Positions 25,519-34,709 of a DNA stretch of 64,000 bases are shown in pieces; the stretch's first letter is position 1; the number at the start of each line of letters is the position of its first letter. Below the pieces are notes generated by a model. That model did not search any database. It was not told where the DNA came from and saw nothing but the letters and a program-made list of their open reading frames with translations. The stretch spans positions 1 through 64,000 of the forward strand of contig JANQQP010000012.1 of the NCBI GenBank assembly GCA_028285005.1. Reading direction: 5' to 3'. Position numbers and translations under genes: made by a program. Source of the stretch: Dehalococcoidia bacterium. Lineage in GTDB: Bacteria; Chloroflexota; Dehalococcoidia; Lucifugimonadales; Lucifugimonadaceae.

Positions 25519-26898
25519 ATGACCTCGACACTGCCCACCGTTTCGGGCGAGCGAATCGAAGAGCTCCAGCAGAAGGCCGGCGAGCACCTGTTCATGCACG
25601 CCGTTCAGACGAACGACTGGCGAGGATCGCTCAAGATCTTCGAGAAGGGTGAGGGAGTCTGGGTAGAAGACATCGAAGGCAACCGACTTCTCGATTCCAT
25701 GGGCGGACTCTGGTACAAGGCGGCAGGCTACGGCAGGCGAGAGATCGCAGACGCCATGTACCAGCAATTGCTGGCTATCGACTCCCCACCCGCCGGTTCC
25801 GCCACCGTCTCCCAGATCGAGTTATCTGCAAAGGTCTCGGAACTGTATCCGGACCACGGCGCTCGACTGTTCTTCGTTTCGGGCGGCTCAGAAGCGGTTG
25901 AGACTGCTGTGAAGATGGCAAAGAAGCACCAGGCGCTAAACGGCAAAGCAGGCGCGTTCAAGGTCATTTCACGACGCTACTCCTACCACGGCGGCACGGC
26001 CATGTCCGTCAGCCTCGGCCGTAGTCCTGCTGCAGACCCGATGGGCCCTGAAATGCCCGGCGCCGTCCATGTGGGCAACTGGAACTCCTACCGAATGCCG
26101 TACGAGGGCGACCCGGTGGACGTAGCAGTTCGGTGCGCCAACGAGTTCGAGACGGCCATCATTCACAACGACCCTGACACCGTCGCTGCAATGATCGCCG
26201 AACCTGTGTCGGCTGCGGCCGGTATCCACGTTCCACCTGCTGAGTACTGGCAGCGGCTCCGAGAGATCGCCGACAAGTACAACGTCGTGCTGATCGCTGA
26301 TGAAGTGATCACGGGCTTCGGCCGCACCGGCGAGTACTTTGCGCCCTCAAACTGGGGCGTGCAGCCGGACATCACCACGGTCGCCAAGGCGCTCACATCT
26401 GGCTACGCACCACTGGGAGCGGCCATCGCCACTAAGAAGGTCGCTGACTCCTTTATAGGAGGAGCAAAAGAGACCTTCCGGCACTTGATCACGTTCGGCG
26501 GCCACCCAGTGGCTGCTGCTGCGGCTCTCGCCAACCTGGAAATCTTCGAGAGAGAAGACCTTGTAGGTAACTCTCGTCGTATGGGGAACTACCTGTTCGA
26601 TCAGCTGCAGCGGCTGTATGACCACAAGATCGTCGGTGACGTTCGAGGTGGTCTTGGTCTGCTGGCGGCGGTCGAACTTGTGCAGGACCGGGAGAGCAAG
26701 ACGGCGTTCCCGGCGGATGCCGGACTGGCCAAGAGGCTTCCCAAGCTGCTTTACGAACGAAAACTGGTCAGTTTCAGGGCAGGCGACCTGATCTCACTCT
26801 GCCCGCCACTGTCGATCACATCAGACGAGGTCGATTTCATCGTGAATGCGCTTGACGACACGTTAACGCAACTCGAATCGGACCTCGGTATCGCCTGA
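25519..26898 (+). CDS. Class III (omega) PLP-dependent aminotransferase
   Basis: A 459-residue fold-type I aminotransferase. Features include LLDSMGGLWYKAAGYGRREI, FVSGGSEAVETAVKMAK (PLP phosphate contact), SYHGGTAMSVSLGR, VLIADEVITGFGRTG (the PLP Asp) and ITTVAKALTSGYAPLGAAI with the Schiff-base Lys. Relatives move amino groups from beta-alanine, putrescine, taurine or similar amines to pyruvate or 2-oxoglutarate. The substrate is not readable. A 23-bp palindrome lies about 65 bp after the stop. The downstream peptide-transporter ATPases hint at amine or peptide nitrogen use (inference). Confidence 0.88.
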   Translation: MTSTLPTVSGERIEELQQKAGEHLFMHAVQTNDWRGSLKIFEKGEGVWVEDIEGNRLLDSMGGLWYKAAGYGRREIADAMYQQLLAIDSPPAGSATVSQIELSAKVSELYPDHGARLFFVSGGSEAVETAVKMAKKHQALNGKAGAFKVISRRYSYHGGTAMSVSLGRSPAADPMGPEMPGAVHVGNWNSYRMPYEGDPVDVAVRCANEFETAIIHNDPDTVAAMIAEPVSAAAGIHVPPAEYWQRLREIADKYNVVLIADEVITGFGRTGEYFAPSNWGVQPDITTVAKALTSGYAPLGAAIATKKVADSFIGGAKETFRHLITFGGHPVAAAAALANLEIFEREDLVGNSRRMGNYLFDQLQRLYDHKIVGDVRGGLGLLAAVELVQDRESKTAFPADAGLAKRLPKLLYERKLVSFRAGDLISLCPPLSITSDEVDFIVNALDDTLTQLESDLGIA

Positions 26899-26962
26899 CC
26901 TGTATGAAGGGCTGAATGTTGGCACAAACTGGCTGGCCTGTGGTATTGTGCCTCCCACTTCT

Positions 26963-26985
26963 CGAGCCCGGCTTTGCTGGGCTCG
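26963..26985 (+). terminator. Hairpin after the aminotransferase gene
   Basis: CGAGCCCGGC-TTT-GCTGGGCTCG forms a stem of about ten pairs with one wobble. No T-run follows, so it may be a weak terminator, an mRNA-stabilising hairpin or an operator for the ABC genes. Confidence 0.4.
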
Positions 26986-27073
26986 TGGAACGCTATTGAT
27001 ATTCATCCCTGGCAGGGACGGGGCGATCTTGAGAGATAGTCGGAGAGCGTCCGTCAGGAGATAGGGAGTCGAT

Positions 27074-28192
27074 ATGGACGAAACCACACCCACCATGGAC
27101 GCCGCCGTTGCTAACAGCCCGGCCGCGCAGGAACTGGACCGAGACGGTTTCGGTGAAAGCGCAGCAGGCGATGAGGTAGTCCTTGATGTCCGTGACCTGA
27201 GGACTCACTTCACCACTCGCTGGGGCACGGTCAAGGCCGTTGACGGCGTTAGCTACAGCGTCCGCCGCGGTGAGACTCTCGGCGTGGTTGGCGAGTCCGG
27301 TTCAGGCAAGTCCGTAACCGCCCTCTCGCTCATGCGCCTGGTGCCATCCCCTCCCGGACAGATCGTTGGTGGCGAGGTAATCCTGAACGGGCGTGACCTT
27401 CTCAAGCTCTCTGAGAAGGAGATGACAAAGGTCCGCGGTGGTGAGATCTCAATGATCCTCCAAGACCCGATGTCAGCCCTAAACCCCGTCTTCTCCGTCC
27501 GTAACCAGGTCGGTGAGGCGATTCAGATCCACCAGGGTCTCAAGGGCCGGGACCTCTGGGACCGGGTTGTTGACTCCCTACGTAAGGTGCGAATCCCTGC
27601 GCCTGCAGTTCGAGCCAAGGACTACCCGCACCAGCTTTCAGGTGGAATGCGACAGCGCGTAGTCGGTGCTATCGGCATCTCATCGAAGCCCTCCGTCATC
27701 ATCGCTGACGAGCCAACCACGTCACTCGACGTGACAATTCAGGCTGCGTATCTGCGACTACTGCGCCAGATCCAGCAGGAAGAAGGCGTCGGCATCATCT
27801 TCATCACGCACGACTTCGGCATCGTCGCCAAGATGTGTGACCGAGTGGCCGTCATGTACGCCGGTCGAGTTGTCGAGATGGCCGATGTAAGGACCATTTT
27901 CAACAACCCGCTGCATGAGTACACCAAGGCGCTTATCACCTCGGTGCCAAAGCTGGAAGAGAAGACCGGTCGTCTGCCGCAGATTGAAGGACAGCCGCCG
28001 CTGCTCTACAACCTGCCGCCAGGAGACGCATTCGCTCCTCGGTCCCCGCTTCCGCACACTGACAAGGACCTGCAGATCAGGCCTGAACTGGTTGAAGTCG
28101 AGCCTGATCACTGGGTCCAGCTCGCTCACAGTTCGGTGGCGGAATTCGACAAGTACAAGCACCTCGTTCCTTACGGCAGCGAGTACGACTAG
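27074..28192 (+). CDS. Oligopeptide/dipeptide ABC transporter ATPase (OppD/DppD type)
   Basis: A 372-residue ABC ATPase. Walker A is GESGSGKSVT, the Q-loop is in ILQDPMSALNPV, the signature is QLSGGMRQR and Walker B is IIADEPTTSLDVT, followed by the H-loop in FITHDFG. The C-terminal extension with HEYTKALITSVPKLEEK and a PPLLYNLPPG-type segment is the oligopeptide family tail. A strong AGGAGAT precedes the ATG. It pairs with the OppF-like gene 49 bp downstream. No permease or substrate-binding protein is next to them, which is unusual for this transporter class. Confidence 0.9.
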   Translation: MDETTPTMDAAVANSPAAQELDRDGFGESAAGDEVVLDVRDLRTHFTTRWGTVKAVDGVSYSVRRGETLGVVGESGSGKSVTALSLMRLVPSPPGQIVGGEVILNGRDLLKLSEKEMTKVRGGEISMILQDPMSALNPVFSVRNQVGEAIQIHQGLKGRDLWDRVVDSLRKVRIPAPAVRAKDYPHQLSGGMRQRVVGAIGISSKPSVIIADEPTTSLDVTIQAAYLRLLRQIQQEEGVGIIFITHDFGIVAKMCDRVAVMYAGRVVEMADVRTIFNNPLHEYTKALITSVPKLEEKTGRLPQIEGQPPLLYNLPPGDAFAPRSPLPHTDKDLQIRPELVEVEPDHWVQLAHSSVAEFDKYKHLVPYGSEYD

Positions 28193-28241
28193 CACTTAGT
28201 TACGCCTGAATCGGAAAACGTAAAGTCCGACGGAGTAAAAG

Positions 28242-29393
28242 ATGACAACAGCTGAAGCGCCGCCGCCTACCTCGGAGAGGACCAACAAGTTCGGGATCGA
28301 TTGGGCTCCCGGCACGTTGGAATCCTCTGACGCGATCATCTCCGTCAGGCATCTCAGGAAGTGGTTCCAGGTCGGCAACACGATTCTGGGATTCGGTACC
28401 AAGCACTGGCTGAAGGCCGTCGACGACGTCAGCTTTGACATCGAGCGAGGCAAGACGATCGGACTTGTCGGAGAGTCAGGCTGCGGTAAGACGACCACCT
28501 TGAAAGTGCTGCTTGGCCTCGAAACTCCCACAGAGGGAACGATCTACTTCGAAGGTCAGGACGTTGCCACGCTTACCAAGGCTGGCCGCAAAGAGTTCCG
28601 CACCTCGATTCAGGCGGTGTTCCAGGACCCCTGGTCATCTCTGAACCCCAGGATGCGCGTCAACTCAATCGTCGCCGAGCCTCTTGAGATCGCCACGACC
28701 ATGACTCGCGGACAGATCCGCACCAGGGTCGGAGAACTGCTCACAGAGGTGGGCCTGAACTCCTACCAGGGAAACCTCTACCCGCACGAATTCTCAGGTG
28801 GACAGAGGCAGCGCATCGGCATTGCCCGTGCGCTGGCGCTGAACCCGAAGATCATCACACTCGACGAGCCAGTCTCCGCATTGGACGTTTCGATTCGTGC
28901 GCAGATCATGAACCTGCTCGTTGACCTGCAGGAAGAGCACGGCCTGGCATACCTGATGGTCGCCCACAACCTGGCTACGGTCCGATACATGTGCCACAGG
29001 ACCGCTGTGATGTACCTCGGCGTTGTGCAGGAGATGGGTGACACGGAGAGCATTTTCCGTAAGCCAACGCACCTCTACACGAACGCTCTGCTATCGGCTG
29101 CGTTGCCATCGCACCCGGACATCGAGCGTGAAGAGATCATCCTGCCGGGTGAGGTTGTCTCACCGGTTGACCCGCCTCCTGGCGACGTGTTCATGACACG
29201 CACGCCGCTGCCGGTTGATCCGGACCACGAGTACGCCAAGTCGCGGCCGCCGCTGACGGAGATCGAGCCCGACCACTGGGTGACGGTGACTCCGTGGAGC
29301 ACGATCGATGCTGCGAACGAACAGGGCATTGACCTTGCCCTCTCGGTTGACGAAGAGATCGAGAGCGGTAGCTTCGAGGGTGGCGGTCGCTAG
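28242..29393 (+). CDS. Oligopeptide ABC transporter ATPase (OppF/DppF type)
   Basis: A 383-residue ABC ATPase partner of the preceding gene. Walker A is GESGCGKTTT, the Q-loop is VFQDPWSSLNPRM, the signature is EFSGGQRQR, Walker B is ITLDEPVSALDVS and the H-loop is in MVAHNLATV. The oligopeptide tail has THLYTNALLSAALPSHPD and GEVVSPVDPPPGDVF. It should energise import of peptides together with OppD. An intrinsic hairpin follows the stop, closing a two-gene unit that lacks its membrane parts. Confidence 0.9.
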   Translation: MTTAEAPPPTSERTNKFGIDWAPGTLESSDAIISVRHLRKWFQVGNTILGFGTKHWLKAVDDVSFDIERGKTIGLVGESGCGKTTTLKVLLGLETPTEGTIYFEGQDVATLTKAGRKEFRTSIQAVFQDPWSSLNPRMRVNSIVAEPLEIATTMTRGQIRTRVGELLTEVGLNSYQGNLYPHEFSGGQRQRIGIARALALNPKIITLDEPVSALDVSIRAQIMNLLVDLQEEHGLAYLMVAHNLATVRYMCHRTAVMYLGVVQEMGDTESIFRKPTHLYTNALLSAALPSHPDIEREEIILPGEVVSPVDPPPGDVFMTRTPLPVDPDHEYAKSRPPLTEIEPDHWVTVTPWSTIDAANEQGIDLALSVDEEIESGSFEGGGR

Positions 29394-29421
29394 ACCTCCA
29401 GTCCGACCAGTTCAGCCAATC

Positions 29422-29450
29422 AGGGCCGCGGGTGCAGATACCGCGGCCCT
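29422..29450 (+). terminator. Hairpin terminator after the ABC ATPase pair
   Basis: A perfect 10-bp GC-rich stem, AGGGCCGCGG (29422-29431) with CCGCGGCCCT (29441-29450), encloses a 9-nt loop 28 bp after the stop codon. The tail (ATTCGTTGTG) is only mildly T-rich. Confidence 0.65.
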
Positions 29451-29504
29451 ATTCGTTGTGTGCGGGTAACTGGGCCGGTGACTCCAAGCCCACCGAGAGG
29501 TTCA

Positions 29505-29880
29505 CCATCCTGAGCCTGTCGAAGGGTGGCCATTGGTCGGCGAGCCGTCGGCCTCCGCCCGACATCACCCTCTCCCATCAAATTAGGGGGAGGTGTCATC
29601 CCGACCGTAGCGGAGGGATCTGACCGTTGATCCCGGTTCGAACGAGAGATTCTGAATCAAGTTCAGAATGACGGATAGCGGCGTTAGTTACAGTAGGTGT
29701 TGCCATCCTGAGCCTGTCGAAGGACCGCTAATCCCCTCGCCCAGCTTGGGAGAAGGCTGGGGTGCGGGTCGTTCTTCCGATTGGCAGCCGTTGAGGCAGC
29801 CGACAGCCCACCCTCTAATTCCCTCCCTGCCAGGGAGGGAGAACGCCGTCGCCATCCTGAGCTCGTCGAAGGGTGGCAGG
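29505..29880. repeat. Intergenic composite repeat block 3
   Basis: Within the 560-bp gap between the ABC genes and the glycan operon lie three CCTGAGC(C)TGTCGAAGG units (near 29507, 29702 and 29851). An inverted copy of the AGAGATTCTGAATCAAGTTC unit with its flank is at about 29596-29674, a CCCAGCTTGGGAGAAGG-type module near 29739, and CCCTCCCTGCCAGGGAGGG near 29821. These are the blocks of 1-388 and 4912-5285, partly inverted. No gene is visible. Confidence 0.75.
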
Positions 29881-29956
29881 CAGCGACCTCGTCCACGCCT
29901 GACAACCGGGGCATCACAGGAATCGCAATCAGGACGATCCTGTATTGAGAATCCCC

Positions 29957-30646
29957 ATGAACACAGTCAGGCTCGACTTCGATGGTGCAGACGTCTTCAT
30001 TCTCGCTGACGGCGACTGGCGCGAGTTCCGGTCCCGCGCCTGCGAAAAGGAACCAGAAACTACCGACTGGCTGCGGTCAATCGCCGAACCTCAAGAGGGT
30101 GGAGCAGTCGTTTGGGACATCGGAGCATCGGTGGGTAGCTACTCGCTCATCGCGGCAGCGCTCGGACACCGCGTCGTGGCATTCGAACCGTTCGCCCCAA
30201 GCTTCGGCCACCTCCAACAGAACGTCTGGCTTAACGGGCTCGACGAACGGATCTCTGCCGTTCCACTTGCTCTCGGCCCAACCAGCGAAAGACCGCTCAC
30301 TGTCGATGAATTCAGAGTGAGCAGCACAGCACCTGGTTCGGCATCGCATGGAAACCCGTCCAGCAAGAAGGTTCAGCAAATACTGGTCACTTCTGCGGAT
30401 CAGGCTGCGGATATCTACCCGACTCCCGATCACGTCAAGATCGATGTTGACGGCACCGAACTGGGAGTCATCGAGGGCGGGCGCACCGTTTGGCCGTTGG
30501 CCGAGTCGATGATGATCGAATCGCAGCCCGGGACGATCGAGAACATTGAGATGATCCTGGCAGCGGCTGGACTCGAACGGGTCGAAGCGCATAGACGCCT
30601 GGGCCACACGGAACAGCACAACTACCTCTTCAGGAGGCCGGCGTGA
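29957..30646 (+). CDS. FkbM-family methyltransferase
   Basis: About 229 residues. The FkbM fold shows VVWDIGASVGSYSLIAAALGHRVVAFEPF (motif I and the acidic residue after beta2), HLQQNVWLNG and DHVKIDVDGTELGVIEGG. Such enzymes O-methylate sugars or other small acceptors and are common in polysaccharide loci. The last four bases overlap the NeuB-like gene (GTGA), so it opens a glycan operon. ATG 29957 is preferred over TTG 29945. Confidence 0.83.
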   Translation: MNTVRLDFDGADVFILADGDWREFRSRACEKEPETTDWLRSIAEPQEGGAVVWDIGASVGSYSLIAAALGHRVVAFEPFAPSFGHLQQNVWLNGLDERISAVPLALGPTSERPLTVDEFRVSSTAPGSASHGNPSSKKVQQILVTSADQAADIYPTPDHVKIDVDGTELGVIEGGRTVWPLAESMMIESQPGTIENIEMILAAAGLERVEAHRRLGHTEQHNYLFRRPA

Positions 30647-31716
30647 GGGAGCTGACCATAGATAGTCGGCGCATTTCTGACACCGACCCTGCTTACCTGG
30701 TAGCCGAGATTGGTCACAACCATGGCGGCGAATTGCCAAAGGCCATTCAGATGGTTGAGGATGCCATCGCCTCTGGAGCTGATGCCGTCAAGTTCCAGAC
30801 TCGGGTGCCTAGAGAGGTCTACGCGCCCGGTACTGTCCCCGGCGCCTATGACTTCAAATCCGATAACCCTCAGTGGATGGCAAGGAGCTACGGACGGCAT
30901 CGCGAGGCGCTGGAGTTCGATGAGGGCGAGTGGCGTGAGCTGTTTGCGGTCTGTGACGCTAAGCAGATCACAGCCTTCTCGACACCATTCGACCACACCA
31001 GCGCGGACCTGCTGGCCCGGCTCAATGTGCCAGCCTTCAAGATTGCTTCGGGCGACGCTACCAACACGCCGCTGATCAGGCATATCGCGTCATTCGGAAA
31101 GCCGATGATCCTCTCCACAGGCGGCTGCGCGATCGAAGACGTTGACCGCATCGTCAACATAGTCGAGCCTACCGGGACCCCGTTCGCTCTGCTTCAGTGT
31201 TCTTGCATCTATCCCGCACCAAACGACTCGCTCAACTTACGAGTGATCGAGGACTATCGCCAGCGCTATCCGAAAACCGTCACAGGTCTGTCTACACACT
31301 CTCCTGGATGGATACCGACTGTCGCCGCGTTCGCTCTGGGCGGCCGTATCTTTGAACACCATTTCACACACGACCGAGGCTGGAAGGGAACCGACAACCA
31401 GTTCTCCCTTGAGCCAGCCGACATGCTGGCACTAAGGCAGGCAATCGACACAGTACTTCCGGCTCTCGGATCTCGGGAAAAGACCCGAGACGAACGTGAA
31501 GAGAGCTACACACTGGAGCGCCAGAAAGCGCTGTACTGGCGAAGGGACGTTAAGGCTGGTGAGACTGTTCTGGCCGACGACCTGATTGCGCTTTGTCCGA
31601 ATCCTGGCGCTGTGCAAGCTGTTCAGCCGTACGAGCTTGAGAACCTTGTGGGGCTTGAGGTCCGACGGGCTGTGTCGGAGGGCGAGGTCGTAAGTCGCAA
31701 GCAGGTTGAGGTGTGA
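30643..31716 (+). CDS. neuB: N-acetylneuraminate/nonulosonate synthase (NeuB family)
   Basis: A 357-residue NeuB/SpsE-type protein. The TIM barrel has YLVAEIGHNHGG, ADAVKFQTR, FSTPFDHTSADLL, FKIASGDATN, ILSTGG and FEHHFTHDRGWKGTDNQFS. The C-terminal antifreeze-like SAF domain (VKAGETVLADDLIA to GEVVSRKQVEV) binds substrate. It condenses PEP with an N-acylated hexose to a nine-carbon sugar acid (Neu5Ac, legionaminic or pseudaminic acid; which one is not decidable). GTG start, four-base overlaps on both sides. Confidence 0.92.
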   Translation: MRELTIDSRRISDTDPAYLVAEIGHNHGGELPKAIQMVEDAIASGADAVKFQTRVPREVYAPGTVPGAYDFKSDNPQWMARSYGRHREALEFDEGEWRELFAVCDAKQITAFSTPFDHTSADLLARLNVPAFKIASGDATNTPLIRHIASFGKPMILSTGGCAIEDVDRIVNIVEPTGTPFALLQCSCIYPAPNDSLNLRVIEDYRQRYPKTVTGLSTHSPGWIPTVAAFALGGRIFEHHFTHDRGWKGTDNQFSLEPADMLALRQAIDTVLPALGSREKTRDEREESYTLERQKALYWRRDVKAGETVLADDLIALCPNPGAVQAVQPYELENLVGLEVRRAVSEGEVVSRKQVEV

Positions 31717-32579
31717 CAGCAATAGCGCTAATACCCGCTCGCGGCGGCTCCAAGCGGATCCCGGGCAAAAACATCCGGGAGCTTGCAGGTCGCCCACTGC
31801 TCGCCTATGCAATTGAATCGGCGTTCGAGTCGGGTCGCTTCTCGAGAGTCCTGGTAAGCAGCGACGACTCGAAAACCCTCGAGATCGCTGCATCACTGGG
31901 TGCCGATTGTGTCCGCCGTCCGCCTGGTTTCGCGAGCGATGTGTCACCCGATATCGACTGGGTGAAGCATGCTCTGAGGGCGGCGAACTACGTCGTGTAC
32001 TCAGCCTCATCAGCCGAATCTGGAAGTAGCGACGACGACGAATCCTCGATCGATACCTTCTCGATCCTTCGACCGACATCTCCGTTTCGTACGGCCAAAA
32101 CGATCCGGCGTGCCTTCGACGACTGGTGGCGGGCCAACGGACTCACAGAGGCGACGTCCGAAAGGGCGGAAGCTACGTTTGAGAGTGCTGCTATCGGGAC
32201 CACCAATCCACCAACGGACACAGGCTTGCGATCAACTAGAAAAAGATACTCGTCGCTACGGGCCGTAGAGCCGGTGTCGCAGCACCCGGGCAAGATGTGG
32301 CAGATACGCGACTCTGAGTTGGTGCCACTCATGCTTCAGCCGTCGGCCCAGCCGTTCCACGACACCCAATTGGCGGCGTTGCCCAGGGTCTATGTCCAAA
32401 ACGCGTCGCTGGAGATCGCCTGGATCAGTACGGTCGGCGAAACCGAAACCATCTCGGGCGATCGCATCTTCCCATTCGAGACTCAAGGCCATGAAGGCTT
32501 CGATCTGAATACCGAGTATGACTGGGCCGTGGCCGAACAGATGATCGCGGCCGGCGCGGAGTTGGCCGATGCCTCCTGA
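31713..32579 (+). CDS. Acylneuraminate cytidylyltransferase (NeuA-like)
   Basis: A 288-residue nucleotidyltransferase with the CMP-sialate synthetase start ALIPARGGSKRIPGKNIRELAGRPLLAYAIESA and the later LVSSDDSKTLEIAASLGADCVRRPP. It should activate the nonulosonate made by the preceding gene as the CMP sugar. Compared with typical NeuA of about 230 residues it has an inserted Ser/Asp/Glu-rich loop near residues 95-115 (SSAESGSSDDDESS). GTG start overlapping the neuB stop; its own end overlaps the next gene by 11 bases. Confidence 0.88.
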   Translation: MTAIALIPARGGSKRIPGKNIRELAGRPLLAYAIESAFESGRFSRVLVSSDDSKTLEIAASLGADCVRRPPGFASDVSPDIDWVKHALRAANYVVYSASSAESGSSDDDESSIDTFSILRPTSPFRTAKTIRRAFDDWWRANGLTEATSERAEATFESAAIGTTNPPTDTGLRSTRKRYSSLRAVEPVSQHPGKMWQIRDSELVPLMLQPSAQPFHDTQLAALPRVYVQNASLEIAWISTVGETETISGDRIFPFETQGHEGFDLNTEYDWAVAEQMIAAGAELADAS

Positions 32580-32958
32580 CCTGTGGACGCCCGATGGCGT
32601 GGAGTACGTGCAGTCATGGTTCGTCGGCAAGACGGGCGAAGACGGCTGGGACGTCTACAAGCACGAGTTCAGGCTCATCTATAAGGGCGAAACCGAAATG
32701 TTCGGCGTGCTCGCTGAGGCGTCAGCGTCCGAATCGCAGATCGAGGACACCGCAGCGTGGACCGCCGAGAAGTCGATGCAGAAGATCGTCGAAAAGCTGC
32801 AACGAAGAGGAAGCAAACTCATCCCTGAGTCGCTGGCAGACCGGCAGAACTGGGATGTGCGACGTGACCTCGCAGCGCTGTTCAGGGACTTTCGGGCGCA
32901 TATGAAGAAGAGGAGAGAGAGCAGTGGCGGGAAGATCTACTACGCGGGAATCAACTGA
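32569..32958 (+). CDS. Small uncharacterised protein in the nonulosonate operon
   Basis: A 129-residue soluble protein starting inside the end of the cytidylyltransferase gene. N-terminal half is predicted beta-rich with aromatic residues (WFVGKTGEDGWDVYKHEFRLIYKG), and the C-terminal half is helical and basic (TAEKSMQKIVEKLQRRG; LFRDFRAHMKKRRE). I do not recognise a family. Its overlap with both neighbours (11 bases before, 35 bases after) implies coupled translation with the glycan genes. Confidence 0.65.
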   Translation: MPPDLWTPDGVEYVQSWFVGKTGEDGWDVYKHEFRLIYKGETEMFGVLAEASASESQIEDTAAWTAEKSMQKIVEKLQRRGSKLIPESLADRQNWDVRRDLAALFRDFRAHMKKRRESSGGKIYYAGIN

Positions 32959-34024
32959 CAACTCCGCCCGGAAGTCTGCACGTTCGAAGGCAAAGAGCGG
33001 CTCCTCCGAGAGCAAGAAACCGGCGCGCAGCAAGAAGATCTGCATGCTCGGCTACGCGGAGGAGACCCGTGGTCTTGTCTTCAACCTGGATGAAGACGTC
33101 GAAATCTGGGGTATCAACATGGCCCACGTCTTTCTCTACACACCCGAGGGGTCGAAAGCACGCGCGAAGCCGACTCAGTGGTTCCAGATCCATCCACAAG
33201 ACTGGGTCGGGGCAAACACCGAATCGACGGGCAACTACGGACGACCGATCGAGCACGTCAGGTTTCTGGACAAGTTCAGCAAGGACGGTGGCATCGTCTG
33301 GCTGCAGAAGCCTGACGAACGCATCCCGAACGCGAAGCTATATCCCTTCGACGACCTGTTCGTCGCGGCAGGGCGCGACTACGCAACATCATCCTTCGCC
33401 TATCAGCTCGCCATGCTCTGGCACACAATCCACGTGGAAAAGCAGCCGGTGAGCGATCTCTATATCTACGGCATCAACCTCACCGCAATGGACGAGTACG
33501 CCCATCAGAAGCCGTGTGTCGAGTACTGGCTGGGCAGAGTGGAAGAGTCCGGTGTGAAGCTGCACATCCCCAGCGCGTCGTCGCTACTCAAAGGCCCGAA
33601 ATACGCCCGCGGTGATGACGATCTGGCCCTCGTAAACCACGCGAAAGACCGCATGCACCACCACCGTGAGAAGTACTTCACTGAGTGGTCCAACTGTCTG
33701 GTCGGCTCTTCGATGGCCCTTGAAACGCAGCACTGGGCGGCGTTCCTGGGCGAGCTTGCCCAGGAGTTTCCGGTCATCGCCGAGAACGAAGACCTGCGCA
33801 ACGCCATTCAGGCCCGAATCGACAAGCGGATCGGCTATCACCAGACGACCGCCGACCGCTCTCGTGGCGAGGCCATCAAGGCGCAGGGCATGGTGACAGA
33901 CAACCAGCACTGGCTCTCGATGGTCGGCGGGTTCGACAATCGCCAGAACGTATTGCCAGAGTTGCGCTTCCCGAGCCCCAAGCTCGCAGGCGATTTCGAG
34001 CTGCCCGAGCCACGAGCGGTGTAG
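32924..34024 (+). CDS. Uncharacterised protein with phage-like ICMLGYAEETR N-terminal fold
   Basis: A 366-residue protein. After a basic Ser/Arg/Lys-rich N-terminus of about 40 residues comes KKICMLGYAEETRGLVFNLDEDVEIWGINMAH, a Rossmann-like start also seen in proteins of tailed phages and some glycan loci (family impression, not proven). FQIHPQDW, FAYQLAMLWHTI, YIYGINLTAMDEYAHQKPCVEYWLGR and VKLHIPSASSLLK follow. It could act on a nucleotide sugar or sense one, with function unknown. GTG start with AGGAGAGAG upstream, ending the plus-strand operon just before the minus-strand regulator. Confidence 0.65.
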   Translation: MAGRSTTRESTDNSARKSARSKAKSGSSESKKPARSKKICMLGYAEETRGLVFNLDEDVEIWGINMAHVFLYTPEGSKARAKPTQWFQIHPQDWVGANTESTGNYGRPIEHVRFLDKFSKDGGIVWLQKPDERIPNAKLYPFDDLFVAAGRDYATSSFAYQLAMLWHTIHVEKQPVSDLYIYGINLTAMDEYAHQKPCVEYWLGRVEESGVKLHIPSASSLLKGPKYARGDDDLALVNHAKDRMHHHREKYFTEWSNCLVGSSMALETQHWAAFLGELAQEFPVIAENEDLRNAIQARIDKRIGYHQTTADRSRGEAIKAQGMVTDNQHWLSMVGGFDNRQNVLPELRFPSPKLAGDFELPEPRAV

Positions 34025-34032
34025 GGATTTAG

Positions 34033-34548
34033 TCAGGCCGTCCGCTCTAGTGCTGGCTTCGAACTTCCATATGCCACCCAGCCACACTGTAGGCAAGAGA
34101 GCTCTCCGGGTAGCAACTGAACGTCACCGTTGCAGTCCGCCCGAGGACAAGCCTTCAGGTACGTGATGTACGCTGGCCGGTCAAACCGCACGGAATGGCT
34201 GTCGCCGATCGAAGGCATCGGACATCGACGCTTGACCGCCGATGGCTTCTTTTCGGCAAGCACGGCTCCTGAAACGCCCTGGCTCACTGAGCCGGAGGCT
34301 CCATTCCCGTAAAGGCCTTTCTTCGAGATGATCCTGCTGACGGTCCGTGGCGCCACATTGAACATGACAGCAAGGTCGTTGACCTTGACCCCCGTCAGCC
34401 GAGCCTTGTACACGTTCGCGTAGAGCTGCCGCTTCTCCTCGCTCCCCGCAAACAGCCTGTTTTCGAACTTGCACACAGGAAGCGGACACGAGAGGCAAGA
34501 AGGCGAGACGTCGCAGCCCGTATCAGTGTGATGAGGGATGTCACTCAA
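34033..34548 (-). CDS. HTH regulator with N- and C-terminal Cys clusters (phage-type)
   Basis: A 171-residue protein. Residues 13-26 carry a Cys cluster (CDVSPSCLSCPLPVC). The centre has a helix-turn-helix (VKVNDLAVMFNVAPRTVSRIISKKG) and the C-terminus a zinc-ribbon-like CPRADC...LSCLQCG. Similar Cys-cluster/HTH proteins occur in prophages and mobile regions of Chloroflexota. It probably binds DNA as a regulator. It is the first gene of an accessory stretch and lies tail to tail with the glycan operon. Confidence 0.65.
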   Translation of the reverse strand: MSDIPHHTDTGCDVSPSCLSCPLPVCKFENRLFAGSEEKRQLYANVYKARLTGVKVNDLAVMFNVAPRTVSRIISKKGLYGNGASGSVSQGVSGAVLAEKKPSAVKRRCPMPSIGDSHSVRFDRPAYITYLKACPRADCNGDVQLLPGELSCLQCGWVAYGSSKPALERTA

Positions 34549-34709
34549 GACTCGACTCCCTCTGTCAGCACTGTGACCGCAGCCAGGCGTTGACCCTCAC
34601 TCTCCTTGTCAAACGTGCAAGGAGCCACTCCGACGCCCTGATCCCGGCTCCCTATGCGAGCGCGAACCTGTACTGCGATCACCACAATCTCCCCTCCTGA
34701 GTCAATCTT
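34549..34709. other. Short gap in the phage-like module
   Basis: 161 bp without a gene; no repeat or RNA gene visible. It should contain the promoter of the minus-strand regulator starting at 34548. Confidence 0.4.
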
